Shown here piece after piece: positions 44,086-56,455 of a stretch of DNA of 60,000 nucleotides; position 1 is the stretch's first letter, and every line of letters begins with the position of its first letter. Under the pieces are notes generated by a model. That model saw nothing but the letters and a program-made list of their open reading frames with translations, searched no databases and had not been told where the DNA came from. This DNA comes from Cristatella mucedo. Lineage: Eukaryota; Bryozoa; Phylactolaemata; Cristatellidae. The stretch spans positions 1,302,001 through 1,362,000 of the forward strand of contig WPIO01000099.1 in NCBI GenBank assembly GCA_009760855.2, given 5' to 3'. The position numbers were made by a program, and so were the translations under genes.

Positions 44086-44635
44086 GGACCTACACTTGTG
44101 AGTGAGTGCTTGTGATTTCCTGGTATTTCCATATAGAGGTGCCTTTATTTTTGAGATATATTTGTATGCCTGTCAAATGGCATTTGAAATCATCTGCTTA
44201 CTTGTGAATATGGTCACGGAGTGCTTAAATCCACAGCTACAGGAAATTGCTTACGCCCGTTTTCAGGTTTCCGTGTCGGCTTTAAAAAGTGCAAGAACGT
44301 ATGCACGATAAGGTGCTTGTGCGTGGGCCTGCGAAAATCTTTGAGCGGATATGTGGGTGCATGTTTGTATGCTTGCATGTGCGATGCAGTTTCTCTTGTT
44401 TAGTGTGCCGCGATCCATACGTTCTGTACGTGAAATTCCCAGAACAATTTGGAAGTCGAATGACCGACTGATGGTTTGTGTCTGCCATGGAATACCTGCT
44501 GCTCTATTCCGTTTGTGAGCACCATACACAGCTAGTTCTAATCATGCAGTTGATAGCACAGGCAAGTCACTGCTACTGTGCGGTGACTAGCTGTCGTTAT
44601 TGCCGATATCCAAGGTTTAGAACGAATGTATTGAT
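44086..44635. other. Unrecognised sequence
   Basis: No feature recognised. Both-strand frames up to 88 codons lack domain character. Confidence 0.4.
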
Positions 44636-45966
44636 TAATAATAATAATAATAATGTACTTGATAAAGCGCCCTCAGAGAACTTAATCTCTTTCTAAGCGC
44701 TTTACATTTGCTGCAAAGGGAAATGCAATTGAATGGTAAGTAAAATCATGCTTGAAAAACAAACGAAATGAATAACATGGTTAGGGGTGACATGCACATG
44801 GTCAGCCTGCAAACGTGGTTAGTGGCAGCATGCACAGTGTCAGCACACATAAGCACGTGAAGGACGAATCACAGGGACCCACTAAATGCTGTCCTAAATA
44901 GGTGTGTTTTTAAGCTCCTTTTAAATGTGGTCAGGTCAGGGGATGTTGTGACGCAGGTCGGGAGAGAGTTCCAGGCTTTGGGAGCCTACGAACTAAATGC
45001 ACGGTCTCCAAAGCATTTAAGGTTTGTACGAGGTATTTCTAGACTGTTGGATTCCGAAAAGCGGGTGGTACGATGCTTAGCCTGATGGAGGAGTATGTCG
45101 GAGAGATAGGCTGGAGCAATAGAATGAAGGGACCTAAAAGTGAGCGACATAACCTTGAAGTCAATCCGTTGCTTGACTGGTAGCCAGTGCAGGTAGGCGA
45201 GAAGTGAAGTAATGTGGCAACTGCGACGCTCACGACAGACCAGCCTAGCTGCAGAGTTTTGCACCAGCTGCAATCGCCTGATCGCACATGCTGGTATGCC
45301 AGTAAGCAGTGAGTTGCAGAAGTCGAGACGAGATGTCACGAATGCATGGACCAACTTAAGCGTGGTATCCTTATCTAAATAAACCCGAATTTTAGCAAAG
45401 TTATGAAGCTGAAAATAGGCGGATTTCACTGTGGAGCTGATATGGTCGTATAACGAGAGGTCGCTTTTTGAGAGACAGCATTTCCAATCTCTGAATCACA
45501 CTGGGTTTGCCCATAACTAGTAAGTTAGTTTTGTCATCGTTTAGTTTTAGAAAATTTGCTGCCATCCATGTGCGGATGTCATCAATGCATGCAGCAAGTG
45601 AGTTGAGAGAATTTGAGGTGCTCGAAGGCTGGGAGGGATCAAAGCAAAGGTACAACTGAGTGTCATCCGCATAGAAGTGAAAGCCTAGATTGTGCTTGGC
45701 AATCACACCAGCAAGAGGGAGAGTAGAAACCGTGAAAAGAACTGGACCTAGCACGGAGCCCTGAGGTACTCCATATTTTAGAGGTACTTCAGATGACTTT
45801 GTCCATTCACGTCAATACTCTGGTGTCTCCCACTGAGATAGGACCTGAACCACTGCAGAGTAGTGCCAGCGATGCCTAGGCGAGATGAGAGGCGCGCTAG
45901 AAGAACTTTGTGATCGATGGTATCAAAAGCTGCCGAAAGATCGAGCAAAACAAGCAGAGACACTTG
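44636..45966 (-). mobile_element. L2-A LINE with RT motifs A-C
   Basis: Antisense 1.33-kb copy with a clean (ATT)n tail. Minus-strand frames give motif A (LLDLSAAFDTIDHKVLL), part of motif B, and an intact YADDTQLYLCF. A deletion around 45470 removes about 70 bp of the post-RT segment. Missing bases near 45797 shift the frame. 5'-truncated at tctctgcttgttttgctcga. Confidence 0.9.
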
Positions 45967-46189
45967 TTTCTGCTGGACTTTAAAAACCTCACACTGTCAC
46001 TGTACTTTGTCAAGTGGAGCTTGTTTTATAATCCTCTTAAATCCTCCAAGTACAATATTGCATTATTGTTATGACATTAATTCTGACACATCAGCTTTTT
46101 TTTTTAGCAATTTCCTGAATAAGAAGGATCACGCTGTCAATTAATTTTGTTTCTCGATGCCAGCGAATAGCCTGACAGCCCAGTGAACG
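45967..46189. other. Unrecognised sequence
   Basis: No feature recognised. Confidence 0.4.
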
Positions 46190-47255
46190 CTGCACCTGCT
46201 GGCAATTTGCCTTGGCGATGCACGCCATCTGGAGGATGTGATTGCCAAGCTCAATCGAGGCTGTAATTCCTAGGCAGATGACACGCAGCTAGACCTCTGC
46301 GTAAGCTTTGACTTTCTTGCCATGCTGCATGTCAAGCTCTCTCAACTTCCTTGCCGTATGTGCAGCTGACATGCCCACTTGCATTGCAGGAAACCTCAGA
46401 TTGAGCTATGCTATAACTAGCTAGTCGTTGGAAAATCTTGTTTGGCACTGAGATTGAAATGATTAGCGCTCAAAATCAACTGTGCAAGCATATCTCTAGT
46501 GTCATCTGCACACAATCTAGATGTTCTGTTCTTAAGTGACCATTCACGAGACGATTACATCAGCAGACAAGTCTGCCTACTTTCAGCTGTCAAAATTATA
46601 CGAATTCTGGCAAGCTTAGACAGGGAAAAAACATTCAATTTGGTGCATACGTGTGTGACATCCTGTCTTGACTTCTGTAAGTTACAGCATGCACATATTC
46701 AGGCCAGTGCAATCAGTCTCGTACCGTCTGCGAAAGACTGTGCAGCTTTACTTGTCTGTAGTCAGCGTTTTATCGTTGCCACGTTATACAGCCTCATGAC
46801 GAACTTCACTGGCTCTCAATCAAGCAAGCATTGCATAGACCTAAAGGTTTTGGGTCACTCACTTTGAGGTCCATTCTTTCTCTTGCGATAGCCTAAACCC
46901 GCGAGTATGACATCCCAATCCTGGTATGCTTCGTACCACCTGCTCTCGTATAGCAAGTCGTTAAGCTCTGCCACGAACCATCCTAAAATCCTTCGGAGAC
47001 CGTACTTTACTTATGTTCTTAAAGTCTGGAAACCACTTCCGACTGACATCACGACGCCCCTTCCCGATTACATTTTTAAAATAAACCACAAACGAACCAT
47101 TTTCTCACTCTATTAGATAGACCCTTGTGCTTAAAACTTAGCATGCTGCTTATCTTGCAGCACTAATCATATTGACATGTTTTCTGTACAGCATGTTTAA
47201 GGTGCCAGTAAAGAGATTTCAATCTTCCAGAGTGCTACAGAATTAATTAATATTA
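46190..47255 (+). mobile_element. Old degenerate L2-A or related LINE
   Basis: Sense order is kept but diverged: aggcagatgacacgcagcta for motif C, ctagtgtcatctgcacacaa, cttgacttctgtaagttaca, then the C-terminal block and aggtgccagtaaagagattt. The tail reads aattaattaatattaa instead of a pure ATT repeat, suggesting an older subfamily. Frames of 122 and 69 codons remain. Confidence 0.65.
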
Positions 47256-47635
47256 ATAAGTACCCGGTTGGAAGAATCATCTAACCTAAATTAAAGCTGA
47301 CAGAAAAGAAGGCAGGATGCAAAGTACTCTACGAACAGTTTTATTTGGAGAACAAAGTAGAGACAGACTTTACGAGAAAGCTGTGGCTTAACCAATATTT
47401 GAGGCTCTGAGCAGTCACAAGGGGTCATGTGTATCATTGATACCAAAATCTTATTGCAAGCAGTACTTTTTAAAAGGTATATTACAGCATGGTAGCATCT
47501 GCTGCTTTCTCCTCAATAAATGTAGAACTACCAGTTTTCATGCCGAAGAATTTGACTTCTTGCACTGCACCGGTTGGAGAAACACATAAAGCGTTTGCAA
47601 CGGCCGACAGTTCATGCTCGGGGGGGGGATGGTGA

Positions 47636-50600
47636 GGTAATAATTATAATAATAAAAGTAATTTATTTGATATAGCACCCTCAGAGAACTCAAATCTCTT
47701 TCTTGGCACTTTTATTTGCTTAAAAGGACGCATGATCAAATGGTTAGTGGTAGCATGATCAAAAAACGACAAGAATAACATGGTTGAGGGTGACATTCAC
47801 AGGGTCAGCATGTCAGTAAGGTTAGTAGCAGCATGCGAAGTGTCAGCTCGCACAAGCACATAAAGGATGAATCACAGGGACATTGGTCAAGTCAGGAGAT
47901 GTCACGAAAGTCGGATGTGAGTTACAGGTTTTGTGAGCCTACGAACTAAAGGCACGGTCTCCAAAGGATTTGAGATTTGTACCAGGTATGGGTAAACAAT
48001 CCGAAATGCAGTTGGTACGATGTTTAGCCTGGCGGGCAGTAGATCCGATAGGTGGGCTGGAGCCATAGAATAAAGGAACCTAAAAGCGTATGATTAAACC
48101 TTGGTCGAAGCGTTGCTTGACTGGCAGCCAGTTCAGGTCGGCGATAAAAGGTATTAAATGGCAACTGTAGTGCTCACGAAAGACAAGCGTAGCTGCCGAG
48201 ATTTGAGTCAGCTGTAAGCACCTTAGTGCACAGGCCGGTAGACCAGCAAGCAGTGAATTGCATAAGTGCGGAATTTCATAATTTCAGAATTGCAATATTT
48301 TTATTTATTGCAATTTATTGCAATAGAATTGCATAATTGAATGTGAATTGCATAATTGCAGAATACTTCCGAAAACCAAAGTTTATGAGAACGTCGTATG
48401 CGAAAACGATACAGCAAAGACCTGTTTAAAGTTATTCTGATTGTTATTTGACCGTAGCGCGTCAGAAATTACGTGCCTATGGATATCTAAACGCCTATCG
48501 CTTCGGGCTGCTGCGTCTCTCACTCAGGCGGCTGCCTTAGCTACGCCAGCGGCTAGTAACCGGCATGTTAGTTACGATCGTCGGGAGCTGTTATTGCTTC
48601 GTCATCATAGATCAAATGCACTCCTAGGTATTAATACTGTTGCTAAGATTCATGAACTATGCATTATCAAAAAAGGCACCCGTACCCGCAGCAGTGGCCG
48701 GAACCGCCAGGTCAGACACCTCTCGTTGGGCGGGAACAGCGAGCTGAGTACCGTCTCGTTTGGTATTCCTAGCAATGTCTCGAACCGCTCAGCACGTTCC
48801 CCCACATGCGTCACTGTGAATCTCTCTAACTTAGTGCTCGTCAGGCCTGTTAAAATTTCATCGGCCAGACTTAACGCTTACCTTTGGAATCCTCGCTCAA
48901 TGTGCAATAAACCACTGGTAATAAGCACGACCTTATATCTGAAAATGATCTGGACCTGCTCGCCCTAACTGAAACTTGGCAAAACTCGATAAGCTGTCCG
49001 ACAATTAAAGACGCAACTCCATCTGGTTTCTCGTTCTTTCACACCCCCAGATCAATCAAAACTGGAGGTGGAGTTGCTATTGTCGTGTGCTCGAAATTCA
49101 ACTTCAAGCCATTTGCAGTACCCTCGAAGCAGTCTTTTGAATCAATTGTCTTGGTCTCACCCGAAAACAAGCTACCGATAGTGGCAGCAGTCTATCGCCC
49201 ACCAGGTACCAAATCCTCCTTTATCTCAGATTTCTCGGATCTCATTCCGATTCTGTGTGAGAGAAATCGATCCTTTCTCGTTGTCGGTGATTTCAAGATT
49301 CGCTTTGACTACTTATCTGACGCCTTCAGCCCTGAATTTCGTGCATTGACTGACTCACTGTCTCTTGTGACTCATGTGCATGGCTCTACTCACATCAAGA
49401 GTCACACACTCGACCAGATTTTCTCATACAACTGCACTTTGTCATCACTAATTATTACCGAATCCTGCTTATCTGACCACATGCAGATCTCATTCAATCT
49501 ACAGTGTGTGCCCACCTCCTCCTCTAAAATAGCCTGTGAATCACGAAACCTCGATACCCTTGACATCGATGCTGTCCGTGCGAGAATATCTGCTTCACCA
49601 CTGCTGCCCAGTCCTCCGTCCGATATGTAATCATTGACAGATAGCTACAACAAAACACTAGCTGACACGCTCGACGAGTTTACACATCTGACAAAGCTGA
49701 CTGTGTGACACCGCCAAGACGGCCTATGGTTTATCACAGAGATTAAACTAGCCGGGTCTACTAAGCTCAAGCTTGAAAAAGCATACAAAAGATTAGACTG
49801 ACTGTCCATCGACAGGCATATGACGAATACTGTAGGTCGTACCGATTGATCCTAGCAAAGGCCACGTCTAGCTTCTACATACACAATGTTAAATCACAGA
49901 TGGGCAATCCAAAAATGCTGATGTCGACGATAAACCATCTCCTCAGCCGCTCCCAGATTAGCTCCTTACCTGATGATTCTTGTGATGATCTAGCCGATCG
50001 CTTCTCTCGGTACTTTGAGCAGAAGATAAACGAGATCAGGGAATCCATCCCCGCGATGAGTACCTCCCCACTAAAATCCTGTTCTCCGATTCCTGGCTGC
50101 ACCTCAATGTCTACATTTAAGCAGGTCACTAGTGATGTCGTCCTGAAGTTCGTATCTCAATCAAAAAAGGCAACTGATCATCTGGACCCTATTCCCAATA
50201 TCCTGCTCCTACGTTGCACTGATCTGCTGCTGCAATGCATAACTAACATCATTATTATGTCATTAGCCTCAGGTCCTGTCCCAGCACGTTTCAAAAAAGC
50301 TATAGTCAGGCCACTTCTCAAGAAAGTGACATTAGACCAAGAGAACTTAAGCAATTATCACCCAGTCTCCCTTCTACCATTACTATTAATGACTCTGGAA
50401 ACAATCGTGGCAGACCAGCTAAACTCATATATAGAAATCTCACCCCTTGCTAGTAAGTTCCAGTCTTGCTTCAAAGCTAATCGCTCCACAGAGTCAGCAT
50501 TTCTTAAGGTATACAACGACCTACTTAGGTATGCCGACATGGGTACAGTGTCTCTGGTGGTTTTGCTTGATCTTTCGGCAGCTTTTGATACCATCGATTA

Positions 50601-52355
50601 CAATGTTCTTCTGAAGCGCCTCTCATCTCGCCTGGGCATCGCTGGCACTGCTCTGCAGTGGTTCAGGTTCTATCTCAGTGGGAGACTCCAGAGTATTGAA
50701 GTGAATGGACAAAGATCATCTGAGGTACCTCTGAAATATGGGGTACCTCAGGGCTCAGTGCTAGGTCCGGTTCTTATCACGGTTTATACTCTCCCTCTTG
50801 CTAATGTATTTGCCAAGCACGATCTAGGCTTTCACTTCTATGCAAGTGACATTCAGTCGTACCTTTACTTGGATCCTCTCAGCCGTCGAGCACCTCAAAT
50901 TCTCTCAACTCACTTGCTGCATGTATTAATTACATCAGCACATGGATGGCAGCAAATTTTCTAAAACTAAACGAAGATAAAACCAACTTACCAGTCATGG
51001 GCAATCAACCCAGTGTGATGCAGAAATTGGAAAGGCTGACGTTCAAAATTGGCTCGGCCAGCATATTTCCTGTTGAATCAGCTCGAAATCTAGGTGTTAT
51101 ATTACAAAGCGAACTCTCGTTAGACGACCATATCAGCTCCAACGTCAAATCTGTTTATTTCCAGCTTAGTAACATAGCTGAAATTCGGGCTTTTTTAAAA
51201 AAGGACACCACGTCCAAGTTGGTCCATGCATTTATGACATCCCGTCTCGACTTCTGCAGCTCACTGCATACTGGCCTACCAGCATGTGCGATCAGGCGAA
51301 TGCAGCTGGTGCAAAATTCGGCAGCTAGGCTTGTCTGTCGCGAGCTTCGCACTTGCCACATTACGGCACTTCTCCCCGACCTGCACTGACTACCAGTCAA
51401 GCAACGGATTGACTTCAAAGTTTTGTCGCTCACTTTTAGGTCACTTCATTCTTTGGCCCCAGCCAATCTCTCAGATATACTCCCCTATCAGGCCATGTAC
51501 CACCCGCTTTTCGGAATCCAACAGTCTACAAATACCTTGTACAAACCTCAAATCCTTTGGAGACCGTGCATTTAGTTCGTATGCTCCCAAAGCGTGGAAC
51601 TCCCTCCCGACTTGCGTCAGAACATCCCCTGACCTGACCACATTTAAAAAGAACTTAAAAACACCTATTTAGGACAGCATTTAGTGGGTCCCTATGATTC
51701 GTCTTTGATGTGCTAATGCGTGCTGACACTGTGCATGCTGCCACTAACCACATTTGCATGCTGACCCTGTGCATGTCACTCCTAACCATGTTATTCATTT
51801 TGTTTGTTTATCAAGCATGATATTACTCACCATTCAATTGAATTTCCCTTTGCAGCAAATGTGAAGCGCCTAAAGAGAGATTGAGTTCTCTGAGGGTGCT
51901 TTATCACTTACATTATTGTTAATATTATTATTAGTATAAGTCAAGACGGGTTGTCCGAAATGCATGGACAAAGTTAGATGCAGTATCACTGTCTTAACAC
52001 GCCCGAATTTTAGTAAGGTTGTACAGCTGATAGCAGGCATACATGACTTCGGAGCTGATGGAAAGTCACTTTGGAATAAGGCATCCGGATTCTGTGCAGA
52101 ATAACAGGAGAGTGCTGGCAGTGCCGATTGTGGGCATTAGCCTTTCAAATTTCTGAATCGCATATGGTTTGCCCATAACTGGTAAGTTGGTTCTATCATC
52201 TTTCAATTTAAGAAAGTTCGCTGCCATCCATGCACAGATATCATCAATACATGCAGCACGGGATTAGAAAGAACAGGACGTGCTGAAGGGCTGGGAGGAA
52301 TCACGGCAAAGGTACAAATACATGCATTCTGCACACAAGTGAAAGCCTACGGAAG
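47636..52355 (-). mobile_element. Old L2-A copy split by a long L2-A
   Basis: Antisense blocks 47636-48267 (tail to gcagtgaattgcataagt) and 51936-52355 (ataagtcaagacgggttgtc to agtgaaagcctac) are consecutive in the element. The second runs through the post-RT region (aagaaagttcgctgccatcc). Diverged and inactive. Confidence 0.75.
48268..51935 (+). mobile_element. Longest L2-A LINE: endonuclease plus reverse transcriptase
   Basis: A 3.67-kb copy flanked by ataagt (48262-48267 and 51936-51941), a probable 6-bp target duplication. It opens with an AT-rich aattgcat-repeat leader. ORF2 starts near 48560 (SYDRRELLLLRHHRSNALLG). An APE-type endonuclease follows: LLALTETW (catalytic Glu), GGGVAIVV, VAAVYRPPGT, VVGDFKIRFD (GDFN changed to GDFK), SHTLDQIFSY, LSDHMQISF. 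RT lies at 49846-51672: [33 protein letters not shown]. Motif C is FYASDIQSYLYL, so one catalytic Asp is lost. Frameshifts separate the parts (near 48940, 49630-49846 and 50930). No ORF1 was seen. It ends with the family stem-loop and tail. Confidence 0.9.
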
Positions 52356-53151
52356 TTGGTTGAACCTTTTGAGTAACTGACATATTCAGCAAAGCAGATG
52401 CAGGAAGCAGTCACAGAACCTAATACTGCATAATTCTGTTTCGCATTTAAGGTACTGCAAAATTACGGCTATTAAAGGCAAACTGCAAGCATGGGAGAAT
52501 CCATTTGAATAAATCCGAAAGCAATACAGCCAGTTATCAAGTCAACAGGCCAAGCAAAGTTGTATACAGTCAGCAGGCAGCTGAGGTTATTGGGAAAGAG
52601 CAGAGTACACGTTCGAACTCTCTCCGTGTCACACTGGCTTGAGCTCCCTATCAGCACCACTATCATCGGCTGAGGCAAACATATATCATTATTATAATTC
52701 CTTTATATGGTGCCCTAGGAGAACTTAATCTCTATTCAGGTGCTTCACATATGCCTACGGGCTCAAGCAACCGGACATCTAAGGCACTGCCTGAGTCAGA
52801 TGATTTGCCCTAGCTGGATATGGCTCTACCGTGCATTGCAGGCTTGCAATCCACAATTCAGTTCTTTCTCGAGGAGACACCCGGAAAGTCCTGTTGCTGC
52901 TGATGCTGTCTCGGATTCCAACAAAGATCGATAGTGGTGCACATAATTCTAACTCATTTAAAAAAGGCTTTCTATACGGTATTTAAAATAATTCTAGATT
53001 TATTTCCAGGGCAATTTCATGGTTCTTTCAATTTAAAAATCGTACAATTACTTCTGTAGTACTGGCACTACTAATGGCTCAAGCGGCTCGGCCATTTTGT
53101 GCTCTGACTATGTGCAGAGCAGCAGAGCGATTGAAAGCAATTTGGGGATAA
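52356..53151. other. Mostly unrecognised; contains a partial SINE-A
   Basis: Apart from the SINE-A piece at 52683-52768, no feature was recognised. Confidence 0.4.
52683..52768 (-). mobile_element. SINE-A 3' half
   Basis: Reverse: aattcctttatatggtgccc, taggagaacttaatctctat, tcaggtgcttcacatatgcc, tacgggctcaag (B-box). The A-box end is missing. Confidence 0.7.
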
Positions 53152-53373
53152 TGCCTAAGCACTGGCACCCAAGCCATCATCTTCAAAGAGGAGTTAACGA
53201 GAATCGACATGACTGGAGACCTAAAATGCGATAAAATTCAGCTCAGTGCAAAGATTGTGGCGATTTGTTCGCGTGGGCTGCAGCAGCATTGGTCCATCAA
53301 GCAAAGAGAGAAAGAATTTCCCTCGGTTCCTGAACGGAAAACTCTGGATCAATATTTGGGGGCGAGGAGTTAG
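53152..53373 (+). other. 73-codon coding-like stretch, unknown
   Basis: Open between stops at 53149-53151 and 53371-53373. The translation includes IFKEELTRIDMTGDLKCDKI and QREKEFPSVPERKTLDQYLG, with a composition more like protein than noise. There is no upstream ATG. It could be an exon or a transposon relic; I do not recognise it. Confidence 0.25.
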
Positions 53374-54247
53374 AGGTGGACGAAGGCAAAAACTCTCGAA
53401 TTAAAAAAATTCAATATTCTAAAAAGCCAAAAATGCTGCCTAACAAAGAACTTAACACTAGACGACAACCATCCATCATCTGCTTAAGCAGCTGCATGCG
53501 ATGTACATAGGTGCATGTGCAAGCCGGCCTTATCGGCTTCCTCCACATAAAAAACTGGGTTGCAACCACCAAAAACCGTGTTGCAACTCACACCACAGAA
53601 CAAAGAACTGTTTGGCTGCCTAGCAATGACTTGTCAATAGTTTTCACGTCAGTAATTGCATGCCAGCTCTGGCCCCACTCCCTGCACTTGCTTGTGGTGG
53701 TTGCTATGCATGGGCACCAAAGTCCCAGGCAACAAGGCAGCCTGCTGGCCGGTCAGCAGATAAAAAGCCATTCATCCTTGGTCTGCAGACAGCCTGCACG
53801 GCTACTATTTGTAGTGCTGTTCATAGCGAATCACTGGCTGCATCGTCTAAAAGAGGGTTGAGCAGTCCAGAGTGTCCAAGCATTTCTGGTGTGCTAACAA
53901 GCATCTGTCAATGGCATGGGAGCCAGTGCTTGCTAGCTCACCACTCACAGCCACGAGGTGCCGAAGGGTGCTTTGGGTCGGAGATCCACTTACCACGATC
54001 ATTTCAGGTATGTGGGCTATCATCCTAAATGGTGTGGGCCTGTGGGTGTGTGTATACACACGGGTGAAAGAGTCTACACACATGTTCAGGTTATTTTAAG
54101 CGACAATCTGAACCAGAGAATAGCTGGCCACACTAGTAGCCGGAGTGAGGCCTCTCTCTTTCTCTCTCTGCCACGTGGGCACTGCAGACCTTCGCTTGCA
54201 GCACTAGCACCTATGAACTGCTGTACAGCAAATCGAATGCACGACCT
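53374..54247. other. Downstream flank of the 10-finger gene, unrecognised
   Basis: Contains overlapping short frames and a small TGER-like fragment (cacacgggtgaaagagtcta, 54058) that hints at a lost finger but is too short to call. Confidence 0.35.
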
Positions 54248-55222
54248 CTAGCGAGCATGAACGCTCAAGTGTCTTCTCAGAGTACTGGGGTCTGAGAACC
54301 GCTTGCCACAATGATCACACGCATGTGGCCTCTCGCCCGTGTGTGTGTTGAGATGCGTCTTCAGATCGCTGCGTTCTCTAAACAGCTTGCCACAATAATC
54401 GCAGGGGTGACACTTCTCTTCTGAAAGCCTACGCAAATGTCTCTTCAGGTTATCGGCGCTTTGAAACAGCTTGCCACAATGATCACAGGCATAGGCCTTC
54501 GCACCAGCGTGCGTGCTGAGGTGAATCCTCAGAGAGCTGCGTTCTCTAAACAGCATGCCACAACAATCGCAGGCGTGACGTCTCTCTGCTGAAAGCCTAC
54601 GCAGGTGTCTCTTCAGGTAAGCGGCACTTTGAAACCGTTTGCCACAATGATCGCAGGCATACGATCTCTCGCCCTTGTGCGCGTTGAGGTGAACCCTCAG
54701 AGCGCTGCCGTCCATAAACCGCTTGTCACAGTGATTGCAGGCGTGAGGCATCTCTCCTGTATGCCTAAGTGCGTGCCTCTTCAGGCGACTGGGTAGTAAG
54801 AATTTCTTGCCACAAAGATTGCAGGCATGAGGCTTCTCTCCTGAATGCTTATTTGAGTGCATTTTTAAACGACTGGCCGATGTGAACCGCATGCCGCAAT
54901 GCTCACACACGTGCAGCCTCTTGTTCACGTGCGAGCGCATGTGTCTCTTCAGATAGCACAAGTATCCGAACTGCATGCCGCACTGATCGCATCCATACGG
55001 TAGGTCTCCAGTGTGCAGGCGTGTGTGCTTCTTTAGGTTGCGCAAAGTAGAGTACCATTTGCCACACCAATCGCACGAATGCTGCCCCTCTCTCGTCTGC
55101 ACGATAGCGCTACCGTTGGAGGTGCCATCCTCGGTCGAGACTTGACCAGACCGATCGCCGGTGGTTGACTGTGGCTGGCTACCGACCTCGTGAACCCCAG
55201 TCTTGCGGCGACCAGTTGCCAT
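54248..55222 (-). CDS. C2H2 zinc-finger protein, 10 fingers
   Basis: Probable nuclear DNA-binding protein of 324 residues; target unknown. The first ~47 residues (MATGRRKTGVHEV...) are hydrophilic with no recognised domain. Ten C2H2 units follow, from HSCDWCGKWY to HACDHCGKRF, and the protein ends HLSVHAR. Fingers 6 and 8 lack the last zinc-binding His (LKRHLRRLSAE, LKRHLRRLSEE: Leu in its place) and have altered linkers. Fingers 6-7 and 8-9 are near-copies of each other, so a two-finger unit was duplicated. The start at 55222 is supported by an in-frame TAG upstream (about 55254) and by the matching ATG in the pseudogene at 29883. A polypyrimidine-AG (tgtttttgactgcag) just upstream suggests an exon start at 55263. 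L2-A fragments lie upstream. Confidence 0.85.
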   Translation of the reverse strand: MATGRRKTGVHEVGSQPQSTTGDRSGQVSTEDGTSNGSAIVQTREGQHSCDWCGKWYSTLRNLKKHTRLHTGDLPYGCDQCGMQFGYLCYLKRHMRSHVNKRLHVCEHCGMRFTSASRLKMHSNKHSGEKPHACNLCGKKFLLPSRLKRHALRHTGEMPHACNHCDKRFMDGSALRVHLNAHKGERSYACDHCGKRFQSAAYLKRHLRRLSAERRHACDCCGMLFRERSSLRIHLSTHAGAKAYACDHCGKLFQSADNLKRHLRRLSEEKCHPCDYCGKLFRERSDLKTHLNTHTGERPHACDHCGKRFSDPSTLRRHLSVHAR

Positions 55223-55263
55223 AGTAGTGGCTGGCAGCCGAGCTATGACTTCCTAGTTCGACC

Positions 55264-55265
55264 TG
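55264..55265 (-). promoter_or_regulatory. Candidate 3' splice acceptor
   Basis: Minus strand catgtttttgactgcag then gtcgaactagg. The exon side is conserved in the pseudogene at 29846 (gtcaagctagg), whose acceptor AG has changed to CG. This implies a non-coding 5' exon further upstream. Confidence 0.4.
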
Positions 55266-55416
55266 CAGTCAAAAACATGAAGTTATTTTCCCAGCAAAGT
55301 GATTAATGATTTGTGATTTAGAAATAGCTGTTAAAAAAATATCTCCCTGTTGTTATTACCTACCTCACTGTTAACAGCAACAAAAGCTGAAAAGGTCAAA
55401 CCCGAGAAGTGGGTGG

Positions 55417-55990
55417 GCTCTGCCAGCATATTTCTCGTAGCCTCGGTGGGAAATATTGGAAAACTGCACTATACTGACGTCAACGTTCTCTCTATCTCTA
55501 GTTTTAGATCTCTCTATTCTCTGGATCCAGCCTTCTTATCAGAACTACTGCCTCACCAAGCTAGGCATCGTACCACCCGAATTTCTTACTCCAATCTTAC
55601 TTATGGTTATAGCTCGCACCTCAAATACTTTGGAGACTGAACCCCTAGTTTGTATGCTCATTAAGCCAGGAACGCACTCCCAGCTGACGGTATCCACCCT
55701 GCCCGGATGCCATTTAAAAGGAAGCTACAGATGCACATACTTCTCACAGCATTTAGTGCATCCTTGTGATTTGCCCTTTGTGTGCTTATGTGCGATGAAA
55801 CTGTGCATGCGACCATTAACCAAATTCTACACGTTGATGCTGTGCATGTCACCATTAGCCGTGTAATTGGTTTTGACATATTGCATATTACTGCTAACCA
55901 TTTGATCATGCTTACTTTACAGCATATGTAAAGTGCCGAGGAAGAGATTATTATCTCTGATGGTGCTCTACAAATGTCTTACTTTAATTA
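55417..55990 (+). mobile_element. Diverged L2-A 3' part
   Basis: ggctctgccagcatatttct, then an internal deletion to ctagttttagatctctctat, gccttcttatcagaactact, the C-terminal end, 3' UTR and aagtgccgaggaagagatta before an ATT-rich end. Frames are broken. Confidence 0.75.
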
Positions 55991-56203
55991 TTATTAAGCC
56001 CAGAACTAAAGAATTTAGGTATGCAATCATTGCACAATGACATGCTGTCTTCTACTGCTGACTGTAGGTTATTCTTTTCAAAGCATCTGGTACTGCGTTT
56101 TCAATTGTACTCACTTCCTTGACGGCCCTCCTGACTTAGCTATGCCCAGTGGCTGAATCAGTGGGAGGTCAGGGGTTGCATTTGTCCCCCCCCCAGCCCT
56201 CCC
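55991..56203. other. Unrecognised sequence
   Basis: Ends in a C-rich tract near 56185-56205. No feature recognised. Confidence 0.4.
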
Positions 56204-56455
56204 CTAATAATAATAATAATAATTCACTTGATAAAGCGCCCTTAGAGAACTCAATCTCTCTCTAGGCGCTTTACATTTGCTGTAAAGTGAAATGCAATTG
56301 AATGGTAAGTAAAATCATGCTTGAAAAACAAACGAGATGAATAATATGGTTAGGGGTGACATGCAAAGGGTCAGCATGCAAATGTGGTTAGTGGCAGCAC
56401 GCACAGTGTCAGCACGCATAAGCACATCAAAGACGAATCACAGGGACCCACTAAC
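56204..56455 (-). mobile_element. L2-A 3' end
   Basis: Antisense (AAT)n tail, stem-loop (agcgcccttagagaactcaa), 3' UTR to cagggacccactaacgcag. Well preserved and 5'-truncated. Confidence 0.85.

Noticed and set aside
53860-54251. Possible extra zinc-finger remnant downstream of the 10-finger gene
   Set aside because: Only a TGER-like string and scattered residues. There is no C-x2-C with H-x3-H in any frame.
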